Origin: Arcobacter sp. CECT 8985
GTDB lineage: Bacteria; Campylobacterota; Campylobacteria; Campylobacterales; Arcobacteraceae
Assembly: GCF_004116495.1 (NCBI RefSeq)
Contig: NZ_PDKC01000010.1
Span: 1 to 64,000 of the forward strand
DNA length: 64,000 nucleotides
Direction: 5' to 3'
How positions within the stretch are numbered: the stretch's first letter is position 1; every line of letters begins with the position of its first letter. The notes beneath the pieces are model-generated. The model saw only the letters and a program-made list of their open reading frames with translations. It was not told the origin of the DNA and ran no database searches. Shown in pieces: positions 30,452-36,711 of this stretch. A program made the position numbers and the translations under genes.

Positions 30452-30466
30452 ATTTTTGTCCCTTTT
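30452..30466 (+). promoter_or_regulatory. Shared 15-bp element, candidate late control site, copy 2
   Basis: ATTTTTGTCCCTTTT, identical to 17574-17588. It lies in the 71-base gap between the tape measure and U genes, the largest gap in this part of the late region. Confidence 0.4.
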
Positions 30467-30518
30467 AAATGATCCAGGGTTTTAAATAAAATCCATGAAA
30501 AGATTATAGGAGTTTATT

Positions 30519-30893
30519 TTGTTAGCTTTAATTGGTGATTTTAAATTTGATATAAATACCACAAACTTTGAAAAGCTTAAACGATCAATTTCTTTTGGTT
30601 TTGTAAAACATACAAGAGTGGGGAACTTTGATAGTTACCAGGCAATTGGTGAATATGAAGAAAAGATTGATATTGAGGGAACTTTAATTGCTAAGAGCCA
30701 AAAGCAGCTAAGAGATTTTGAACTTCTTGGAAGAAAAAAAGAACCAGTTACTTTGGTTCTTCCTGATGGAACTGCAAAGACTATTATTATCATGGATCTT
30801 GAAGAAGATAAAAGCAGCTTTTTAAGAAGTGGTGAGTTTTTAAAACAAGTATATAAAACATCACTTCAAGTTGTAGAGGATAATAATCAATGA
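30519..30893 (+). CDS. Tail protein gpU
   Basis: A 124-residue protein of the P2 gpU family with TTG start behind AGGAG. MLALIGDFKFDINTTNFEKL and SFGFVKHTRVGNFDSYQAIG, then KKEPVTLVLPDGT match the family landmarks. It joins the baseplate hub with gpX and gpD, encoded next with overlaps. Confidence 0.9.
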   Translation: MLALIGDFKFDINTTNFEKLKRSISFGFVKHTRVGNFDSYQAIGEYEEKIDIEGTLIAKSQKQLRDFELLGRKKEPVTLVLPDGTAKTIIIMDLEEDKSSFLRSGEFLKQVYKTSLQVVEDNNQ

Positions 30894-31093
30894 AAACATA
30901 TACAGCACAAAATGGTGATAGGTTAGATCAGATTGTTTTCAAAGAGTATGGGTCACTTAAAGTGTTTGAAAAAGTGGTTGAAGCAAATCCAAAATTAAAA
31001 AATAGAACTATTTTACAAGATGGTGAAGTGATCAATTTACCAGTAGTTACAATTGAAAAAACAAAGATCAATGAGGTTAAAACACTATGGTAA
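30890..31093 (+). CDS. Tail protein gpX
   Basis: A 67-residue LysM-like protein: MKTYTAQNGDRLDQIVFKEY, then NRTILQDGEVINLP. P2 gpX of this size and fold lies between U and D and belongs to the baseplate hub. ATGA overlap with gpU and a 7-base overlap with gpD. Confidence 0.9.
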   Translation: MKTYTAQNGDRLDQIVFKEYGSLKVFEKVVEANPKLKNRTILQDGEVINLPVVTIEKTKINEVKTLW

Positions 31094-32025
31094 AAAACCC
31101 AGGCTTTATGATCCTGGCAAATGGTAAGGATGTGACTGCTACAATCCAAAAAAATCTTAAATCTTTAAGTTTCCATGATGAAGTAAATGAAAAAGCAGAT
31201 GAACTAAACATTAAAGTTGGTGGTGAATTTGCACGACCAGCTTACCAAGATGAATTGAAACTTTATCTAGGATATGAACAGCCATATACTTACATGGGAT
31301 CGTTCTTGGTACAAACTACAACAAGAGATAATAAACATGTTTTAAGTATCAGTGCTACTGGTGTGAACTTTACAAATACACTTAAAGAAAAAAGAGATCT
31401 TACATATGAAAAAATATCTGTAAAAGATATATGCAAACAAGTTGCTGCAAGAAGTGGCATAAAACTTAAAAGTGATTTTGATGATGTGTTTGTTGTAAGC
31501 CAGGCACAGAGCAATGAAAGTGATCTACACTTTTTAAATAGATTGGCCAAAGAATACAATGCAATATTCAATATCAAAAATAATACCTTGATCTTCACTC
31601 AAAAGATTAAAGATGAAAAGAAAAATGATGATCTTCCAGAATACACAATCAATGCAGATAATTGTGTTTCATATTCAATAAAACATTCAAATAAAACACT
31701 TTATAAATCATGCAAATCAACCTGGCATGATACAAAAGAAAATAAAACACAATCAATCACAGTTGGAAGTGGTGAACCAGTTCTGATGAATAAAGGCAAT
31801 TTCAAAAATGCAGCTGAAGCAAAAGCAAAAGCAGCAGCCAAACTTCAAAGAGCGAACCAAGGACTTGTAAGTGGATCTTTATCAATTGAGGGTAAAGAAA
31901 TCTTTGCTGGTGGTAAATTAAACCTGGTGAACACACTTGAAGATGATGGTGAATATCAGATCAAGACTGTTGAACATACATTTGATCAGAATGGTTGGAT
32001 GATAAATATTAATTTTGAAAGGTAA
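31087..32025 (+). CDS. Baseplate hub protein gpD
   Basis: A 312-residue P2 gpD-type late control protein. Landmarks are DKHVLSISATGVNF-like strands (here DNKHVLSISATGVNFTNTLK), VAARSGIKLK, QSNESDLHFLNRLAKEYNAI and the C-terminal TVEHTFDQNGWMININFER. It forms the hub from which the gpV spike projects, and is structurally related to the VgrG N-domain, the kind of protein represented by the remnant at 572-907. Confidence 0.92.
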   Translation: MVKNPGFMILANGKDVTATIQKNLKSLSFHDEVNEKADELNIKVGGEFARPAYQDELKLYLGYEQPYTYMGSFLVQTTTRDNKHVLSISATGVNFTNTLKEKRDLTYEKISVKDICKQVAARSGIKLKSDFDDVFVVSQAQSNESDLHFLNRLAKEYNAIFNIKNNTLIFTQKIKDEKKNDDLPEYTINADNCVSYSIKHSNKTLYKSCKSTWHDTKENKTQSITVGSGEPVLMNKGNFKNAAEAKAKAAAKLQRANQGLVSGSLSIEGKEIFAGGKLNLVNTLEDDGEYQIKTVEHTFDQNGWMININFER

Positions 32026-32032
32026 TAAATAG

Positions 32033-32344
32033 ATGATTGATTTAAAAACTTTATGGATCTTTGCAATAGGTGTGTTTTTATCAGCACTCTTTTTTATAGA
32101 AGAAGCATTGACAAATGAAGAAGAAAAAGAAGTAAACATATGGAAGCTGGTGATCCTTGTGATCATAAACTCAATTCTTGGTGGGTTTATCATGGTGACA
32201 GTTTTTTATTTACTTGAACAATATTATCCACTTTGGAATATGTGGATAAAAGTTGGATTAGCTGGTGGTGTTGCAACTATGGGTAAAGATGGCATAAAGA
32301 TGTTTCATAAGTATATTAAAGTGAAAGGGAAAATAAATGCTTAG
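32033..32344 (+). CDS. Holin-like membrane protein
   Basis: A 103-residue protein with three hydrophobic helices (about 5-22, 40-60 and 66-84), a short acidic loop with EEALTNEEEKEV and a basic tail (MFHKYIKVKGKINA). The layout fits a class I holin, which opens the inner membrane at lysis. It is the first gene of the lysis cassette and overlaps the next by 8 bases. Confidence 0.65.
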   Translation: MIDLKTLWIFAIGVFLSALFFIEEALTNEEEKEVNIWKLVILVIINSILGGFIMVTVFYLLEQYYPLWNMWIKVGLAGGVATMGKDGIKMFHKYIKVKGKINA

Positions 32345-32582
32345 TTTAACTATCTTACAAATAACTGCACCATTATGCCTGGTGTTTTCACTTAGAAGAA
32401 AAATGTATAAAACAAACTTTGTTGGTTTTATTGTGATCTTGTCTGTTTGTGCATTTTTATTAATTGCAAACTTTGTGAGTGATTGGGAAAATATTCATTA
32501 CATCTTGATCACTTTACTTTTATTGTGGATCGTGACTTATAACACATATAAGCATTATAAAAATTGGAAGTGTACATGTTAG
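32337..32582 (+). CDS. Second small membrane protein of the lysis cassette
   Basis: An 81-residue protein with three hydrophobic segments (about 2-16, 27-44 and 51-67) and a short basic Cys-containing tail (KHYKNWKCTC). It may be an antiholin or pinholin acting with the preceding protein. It ends inside the start of the i-spanin gene. Confidence 0.6.
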   Translation: MLSLTILQITAPLCLVFSLRRKMYKTNFVGFIVILSVCAFLLIANFVSDWENIHYILITLLLLWIVTYNTYKHYKNWKCTC

Positions 32583-33004
32583 GTTTTTTAGGTGGATTAA
32601 GTTCTAAAGTATATTTGATTGTAATTGCTGCACTTGGTGCAATGCTTTTAACAGTTGGGATCTATTCTTATTTTGTAAGTAGTGAAAATGATGAATTAAA
32701 AGCTGATCTAAAATCATATGAATTGGCACTTGATCAAAGTGTAAAGATCTCAAATCAAAATGCCAAAGAGTTCCAGGAGTTCAAAGATAAGAACAAGGTG
32801 ATCATAGAAACTTTAAATGCTTCACATAAAGCAGAACTGAAAAGATTTAAAGCATATGCAAATAAAAAAGGGGAAATAAAAAATGTTAAAGAAAGTGATG
32901 ATGGTATTAATGCCAATATTCTTAACAGCACTCTTCAGTGGTTGCAGTCAGAAACCATTGGTGCAAACAAAGATCCAAAAGATCAAAATATCAGTACCAG
33001 GTAA
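32576..33004 (+). CDS. Inner-membrane spanin (Rz-like)
   Basis: From the ATG at 32576 the protein (142 residues) has an N-terminal transmembrane helix (LIVIAALGAMLLTVGIYSYF) and a long periplasmic coiled coil (NDELKADLKSYELALDQSVK and following). This is the Rz-type i-spanin layout. The out-of-frame lipoprotein that starts inside it (32883) is the matching outer-membrane partner. A TTG four codons upstream is an alternative start. Confidence 0.8.
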   Translation: MLGFLGGLSSKVYLIVIAALGAMLLTVGIYSYFVSSENDELKADLKSYELALDQSVKISNQNAKEFQEFKDKNKVIIETLNASHKAELKRFKAYANKKGEIKNVKESDDGINANILNSTLQWLQSETIGANKDPKDQNISTR

Positions 33005-33161
33005 ATACCTGGAAGATAAACCACTTCCAGGTGTACCAGCTGCAACAATGCAAAGTGAAACATCATCTTATATGGTAGATCTCTTTTATTTTGCAGTTGA
33101 GTGTAAAGAAGATAAAAGAGCAATAAAAAACATCTTAGAGATTAAAGGAAAAGATCAATGA
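32883..33161 (+). CDS. Outer-membrane spanin (Rz1-like lipoprotein)
   Basis: A 92-residue lipoprotein in the +1 frame relative to the Rz-like gene, overlapping it by 122 bases. It has GGGGAAAT before the ATG, a signal (MLKKVMMVLMPIFLTALFSG) with Cys at 21, and a proline-rich start of the mature part (PGKYLEDKPLPGVP). Partly nested Rz1 genes of this form are the rule in lambda-like phages. With the i-spanin it would fuse inner and outer membranes as the last step of lysis. The extra 50-residue C-terminal extension is longer than in lambda Rz1. Confidence 0.85.
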   Translation: MLKKVMMVLMPIFLTALFSGCSQKPLVQTKIQKIKISVPGKYLEDKPLPGVPAATMQSETSSYMVDLFYFAVECKEDKRAIKNILEIKGKDQ

Positions 33162-33700
33162 AAAGAATTGCATTAGTTGTTGGCCATAGTGAGAAATCAA
33201 AAGGTGCATATAATGATGAAATGAATGTGCATGAATACTATTTAAATGAAGCCCTGGCAAAGCATACATTAAATGTTATGAAGATTGAAAAAGATCTTGA
33301 TCCATTCCTGGTGTATAGAAAAAATGGTTATTCAAAATTACCTGGTGATATTAATGAAACAAATCCTGATATGATCATTTGTTTTCATCATAATGCAAGT
33401 GCAAATAAAACAGTCCAGGGAACTGAAACACTTTATTATCATAAAGCAGAAAGATCAAAAGAGTTTGCAAAAGAGATCCAAAAGAACCTGGTGGATGTTT
33501 TAGATTTTAGAGATCGTGGATTAAAACCAGTTGATAGTGAAGATCGTGGTGGATATGTTCTTAAATATACTAATGCACCATGTGTTTTGATAGAACCATA
33601 CTTTATAAGTGATAATGATGGGTTGATCATGGGTGCTGCAAAACAGTTTGAATGTGCAAGTGCAATTGCAGCTGCTGTCAAGAAAGTTTTAGATAGTTAA
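33158..33700 (+). CDS. N-acetylmuramoyl-L-alanine amidase, endolysin
   Basis: A 180-residue Amidase_3-type enzyme without signal peptide. Zinc ligands are in the expected order: His in VVGHS, Glu in MNVHEYYLNE, His in CFHHNA, and the catalytic Glu in LIEPYF. It cuts the bond between muramic acid and the stem peptide. Exported through the holin, it breaks down the wall. It starts with an ATGA overlap and is the last gene before attR. Confidence 0.9.
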   Translation: MKRIALVVGHSEKSKGAYNDEMNVHEYYLNEALAKHTLNVMKIEKDLDPFLVYRKNGYSKLPGDINETNPDMIICFHHNASANKTVQGTETLYYHKAERSKEFAKEIQKNLVDVLDFRDRGLKPVDSEDRGGYVLKYTNAPCVLIEPYFISDNDGLIMGAAKQFECASAIAAAVKKVLDS

Positions 33701-33753
33701 TTTGTACAGATTTGTACAAAGAAAAGCTTTTGCTGTACAAAGACTGTACAAAC
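33701..33753. repeat. Right arm-type repeats (TGTACA motif)
   Basis: Four copies of TGTACA occur as two pairs: TTTGTACAGATTTGTACAAA (33701-33720) at a 10-bp step and CTGTACAAAGACTGTACAAA (33732-33751) at an 11-bp step. The left prophage end has one pair of the same form (1211-1231). They are likely integrase or excisionase arm sites. Confidence 0.6.
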
Positions 33754-33754
33754 A

Positions 33755-33788
33755 TAAAAAAAGGTAGAAGCCTTAAACTCCTACCTTT
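33755..33788 (-). terminator. Prophage-supplied terminator for superoxide reductase
   Basis: AAAGGTAG (33760-33767) and CTACCTTT (33781-33788) form an 8-bp hairpin that is followed, on the minus strand, by seven T. It stands 22 bases past the superoxide reductase stop. The prophage therefore restores not only the coding end but also the transcript end. Confidence 0.8.
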
Positions 33789-33809
33789 CCCATAAAATCG
33801 AATGTTGAA

Positions 33810-34196
33810 CTATTCTGCAACTTCAACTGTTACGGGTGTAGATTCCCAAATACCATGTTTTGTACAGTATCCGTGTGCAACTAAGTTTAATTTTTTACCA
33901 GTTGGAATAATTGTAAAAGTTGTAGTATTATGAGCTTTAACATTTCCTAATGTTCCTGGAACATAAGTAGCTTTTGCTAATAATGTTTCACCATTAAATA
34001 ATGAAACAGACTCAATGTAATGATCAAAATCATCTGGGTGTGTATATTCATTTCCCATTTTTACAGTTACTTCAAATGGTTCACCTTGTTTTGCTGTTTG
34101 TGCACAGTGGATAAATGGTGAATGTCTATCGATTAAATCTTTTTTTGCTTCTCTTTCAACAGTATCAATATCAACATATTTATTGATTTTTGGCAT
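33810..34196 (-). CDS. Superoxide reductase (desulfoferrodoxin/neelaredoxin family)
   Basis: A 128-residue one-domain superoxide reductase, which turns superoxide into hydrogen peroxide without making oxygen. Iron ligands can be placed: His in RHSPFIHC, His residues in THPDDFDHYI, and Cys-Thr-Lys-His near the end. There is no N-terminal Cys4 rubredoxin-like centre, so it is the neelaredoxin type. AAGGAG precedes the ATG. The last 10 codons and the stop come from the prophage: the attR core at 33838-33850 lies on the WEST codons. The original tail (WESTPVKVEVEA) is at 1034-1074, so the two ends differ slightly (KVEVEA against TVEVAE). Confidence 0.93.
   Translation of the reverse strand: MPKINKYVDIDTVEREAKKDLIDRHSPFIHCAQTAKQGEPFEVTVKMGNEYTHPDDFDHYIESVSLFNGETLLAKATYVPGTLGNVKAHNTTTFTIIPTGKKLNLVAHGYCTKHGIWESTPVTVEVAE
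33838..33850. other. attR core
   Basis: GTAGATTCCCAAA, the second copy of the repeat at 1062-1074. Right of it is the chromosomal body of the superoxide reductase gene; left of it is prophage. Confidence 0.85.
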
Positions 34197-34309
34197 TATT
34201 TCTCCTTAATTGTAATAAGTAATTATTATATAATAAAAATTATTAATTGATAAAGGGCAAATGATTATAAAATAATAATTTAAGTTAAAAATTAGAAATT
34301 AAATACTTT

Positions 34310-34323
34310 ATTTTTGATATAAT
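34310..34323 (+). promoter_or_regulatory. Promoter of thiL, probable leaderless start
   Basis: TTTTTGATATAAT matches the Campylobacter-type extended -10 box (T-rich, then TGnTATAAT-like). It ends only 6 bases before the thiL ATG at 34330, so transcription should begin about at the start codon. No Shine-Dalgarno sequence is present. Confidence 0.55.
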
Positions 34324-34329
34324 TCCTCC

Positions 34330-35154
34330 ATGAATAAAGAAGATTATTTTATAAAACAATTTACTAAGCAAACTAGTTTAATAGGTGATGATGCTGCCGT
34401 TATTGGGCAGACTGTATATTCACAAGATGCTTTTTTTGAAAATGTGCATTTTAAAAAAGAGTGGATGAGTCTAAAACAAATTGCAGCAAAATCTATGCTT
34501 GTAAATATTTCAGATGCAATTGCAATGAACGCAATACCTCAATATGCACTTTTAACAGTGGCAATACCACCATATTTTTCAACTTCTGATTTAAGAAAAT
34601 TAGCCAATGGTTTTAAAAAAGTAGCAAAAGATTATAATATAAAAATCATAGGTGGAGATACTATTTGTAATGAAAAACTTGATATCTCTGTTACAATAAT
34701 TTCAAAAAGTGCAAATCCTATTTATAGAAGTGGTGCAAAAAAAGGCGATTTGGTTTGTTATACTGGAGAGTTAGGTAGCTGTAAAAAAGATTTAAAAAGA
34801 CTTTTTAAAGGTAAGAAAATTCCTTCAAAATCAAAGTTTATAAAGCCAAGACTAAAAGGTGAATTTTTTTATGATATTGCAAAATATGTAAATTCATCTT
34901 TAGATATTTCTGATGGATTGTTTTTTGAGCTACAAAGAGTTTCAAAAGCAAGTAAAGTAGGTTTTGAGTTTTTTGATAAAATATCTGAAAATATAGGAAC
35001 ATCTGGTGAAGAGTATGAAATGCTTTTTACTTTTCCTAAAAAGCATCTAGAAAAAATAATGCTTGCATCAAAAAAACATAATATAGCCTTGAATATATTC
35101 GCAAAAGTTATTGATGGAACTTTTGAGACAAAATACAAAAATCATCATTTTTAA
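34330..35154 (+). CDS. thiL: Thiamine-monophosphate kinase
   Basis: A 274-residue enzyme that phosphorylates thiamine monophosphate to the cofactor thiamine diphosphate. It has the family landmarks TSLIGDDAAVIG near 15-26 (metal and substrate), KSMLVNISDAIAMNA near 54-68, IIGGDTICNEKLDISVTIIS near 105-125 and SLDISDGL near 193. It is a little shorter than typical ThiL (about 320). It heads a probable operon with truD (15-base gap). Its promoter box ends 6 bases before the ATG, suggesting a leaderless message. Confidence 0.9.
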   Translation: MNKEDYFIKQFTKQTSLIGDDAAVIGQTVYSQDAFFENVHFKKEWMSLKQIAAKSMLVNISDAIAMNAIPQYALLTVAIPPYFSTSDLRKLANGFKKVAKDYNIKIIGGDTICNEKLDISVTIISKSANPIYRSGAKKGDLVCYTGELGSCKKDLKRLFKGKKIPSKSKFIKPRLKGEFFYDIAKYVNSSLDISDGLFFELQRVSKASKVGFEFFDKISENIGTSGEEYEMLFTFPKKHLEKIMLASKKHNIALNIFAKVIDGTFETKYKNHHF

Positions 35155-35169
35155 TACAAGGGATAAAAA

Positions 35170-36234
35170 TTGAATAATTTACAAAGATACTTAAATCACT
35201 CAAATATAGATGTAGTATTTAAGCAAACTAAAGATGACTTCGTTGTAACAGAAGTACCTTTATATGATTTTACGAATGAGGGTGAACATTTAATTATTAA
35301 GTTTAGGAAAAAAGAGTTAACTACTTGGGATGCAGTCTCTATATTTGCAAGCCATTTAGGTTGCTCTCCTAGAGAAATAGGATATGCAGGATTAAAAGAT
35401 AAAAATGCAATGACAATACAAAGTATTTCTGTTAATAAAAAATTTGAAGATAAACTAGGATCATTTGAGCATGAAAAAATAAAAATTCTTGACACTACTT
35501 ATCACAAGAATAAAATTAAAATAGGTCATTTAAAAGGTAATAAATTTTTTATTAGATTAAAAAGAGTAACACCTGTAAATGCAAAAATAATTCAGCAAGT
35601 ATTAGCACAACTTGCAATCTTTGGAATGCCTAATTATTTTGGATATCAACGATTTGGAATAGAAGGCGATAACTATAAAAAGGGTGAAGAAATTGTAAAT
35701 GGTCAAAGAAGAGAAAAAGATAGAAAATTAAGACAAATGTATGTAAATGCCTATCAAAGTTATCTATTTAATAACTGGTTATCAAAAAGAATTGAAGTTT
35801 CAAAGTTAGTAGAAGGTTTTGAACCAAAAGAGATATATGAAAAATTACATTTACCATTAGACTTAGTAAAGCAAATGAAAGATCAAAAACATCCATTTAA
35901 AATAATGTTAGGTGATTTATTAAGTCACTATCCATTTGGTAAAATATTTTATGCTGAAGATTTGAAAACAGAATCAACTAAATTTTTTGATAAAGATAGG
36001 GTTCCAACTGGATTATTATGTGGTAAAAGAGTTAAACTTGCACAAGATTATGCTTTACAATATGAAGAAGAATTTACAAAAACGATGAAGGAAGACGGAG
36101 CAAGAAGATTTGCTTGGGTATTTCCTTCTGATATTGAAAGTAATTATAAAGAAGATAAAAACTGGATGGAGTTATCTTTTTATCTTCCAAAAGGTTCATA
36201 CGCAACAGAATTTATTGCAGAATTAATACATTAA
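35170..36234 (+). CDS. truD: tRNA pseudouridine synthase D
   Basis: A 354-residue TruD, which makes pseudouridine 13 in tRNA-Glu. The catalytic Asp is in GYAGLKDKNAMTIQSISVNK near 79; NKFFIRLKRV, GMPNYFGYQRFG and the NAYQSYLFNNWLSKRI segment are characteristic. TTG start. It follows thiL closely. Confidence 0.92.
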   Translation: MNNLQRYLNHSNIDVVFKQTKDDFVVTEVPLYDFTNEGEHLIIKFRKKELTTWDAVSIFASHLGCSPREIGYAGLKDKNAMTIQSISVNKKFEDKLGSFEHEKIKILDTTYHKNKIKIGHLKGNKFFIRLKRVTPVNAKIIQQVLAQLAIFGMPNYFGYQRFGIEGDNYKKGEEIVNGQRREKDRKLRQMYVNAYQSYLFNNWLSKRIEVSKLVEGFEPKEIYEKLHLPLDLVKQMKDQKHPFKIMLGDLLSHYPFGKIFYAEDLKTESTKFFDKDRVPTGLLCGKRVKLAQDYALQYEEEFTKTMKEDGARRFAWVFPSDIESNYKEDKNWMELSFYLPKGSYATEFIAELIH

Positions 36235-36286
36235 TTGAAAAAACTATTAAAAGTGTTATAAATTCTCAATTATGTTAAGTTAAAAA

Positions 36287-36314
36287 AAGATAGACTTATA
36301 ATAAAGTCTATCTT
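36287..36314. other. Perfect inverted repeat with TATAAT in its loop
   Basis: AAGATAGACTT (36287-36297) and AAGTCTATCTT (36304-36314) form an 11-bp perfect inverted repeat; the centre reads TTATAATAAAG, which includes a -10-like box. It lies 12 bases before the next ATG. On the minus strand T residues follow it, so a leftward terminator is another option. Confidence 0.5.
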
Positions 36315-36325
36315 AAAGGTGATAT

Positions 36326-36682
36326 ATGAATTCTGAAGAGCTAATAAAAGAGTTGTGTGATGTAATCAAAGAGTCTGAAGAAAATGCAAGTTTAATTTAT
36401 GAGAACTTTGAATATATTCAATCTTATATCAACTCATCTAACTTATCTATGAAAGTTAAAGGCCAAATTAATGACAAAATATCTACTTCACTAGGTGTTC
36501 TTCAACACCAAGATTTACATAGACAAAAAATAGAGAGAGTTGTAAATTTTGTTTGTGATAAATATGATATTGATAAGTCAAAATATAATATTGCTGATTC
36601 AGCTAAAATAATAGATAAAAATGATGGTGATATTGTAAGTGATGATGAACTAGAAGCCTTAATCAAACAGATGCAAGGCTAA
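36326..36682 (+). CDS. Small CheZ-like chemotaxis phosphatase
   Basis: A 118-residue helical protein. LGVLQHQDLHRQKIERVVNF (about 57-76) carries the D-x-x-x-Q pattern that CheZ uses to remove phosphate from CheY (QDLTGQ in E. coli). The acidic end DDELEALIKQMQG resembles the CheY-binding peptide at CheZ C-termini. The protein is about half the size of E. coli CheZ. It is convergent with a chemoreceptor gene, which supports a chemotaxis role. Identification by motif only. Confidence 0.6.
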   Translation: MNSEELIKELCDVIKESEENASLIYENFEYIQSYINSSNLSMKVKGQINDKISTSLGVLQHQDLHRQKIERVVNFVCDKYDIDKSKYNIADSAKIIDKNDGDIVSDDELEALIKQMQG

Positions 36683-36711
36683 ATAAAAGAAGATTTAATC
36701 TTCTTTTATTT
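36683..36711. terminator. Bidirectional terminator between CheZ-like and chemoreceptor genes
   Basis: AATAAAAGAAGATT and AATCTTCTTTTATT form a 13-14 bp hairpin with T-rich sequence on both sides. It overlaps the last codons of the chemoreceptor gene and directly follows the stop of the 36326-36682 gene. Confidence 0.75.

Larger units (their letters stand above)
1062..33850. mobile_element. Integrated prophage, lambda-type head and P2-type contractile tail
   Basis: About 32.8 kb lie between the 13-bp direct repeats in the superoxide reductase gene. The content is a full temperate phage: integrase, repressor/Cro switch with operators, partition genes, replication gene, terminase, portal, protease-capsid fusion, sheath, tube, tape measure, baseplate, fibre, holin-like proteins, spanins and amidase. 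One small gene is frameshifted (4243-4531); every other module looks whole. There is no transposase, so it is not Mu-like. Head genes follow the lambda order and tail genes the P2 group, a mosaic type. Its own ParA/ParB suggest that it can also persist as a plasmid. Confidence 0.92.

Noticed and set aside
1062-33850. Mu-like transposable prophage
   Set aside because: No transposase pair or 5-bp target repeat is present; tyrosine integrases and a 13-bp att core are.
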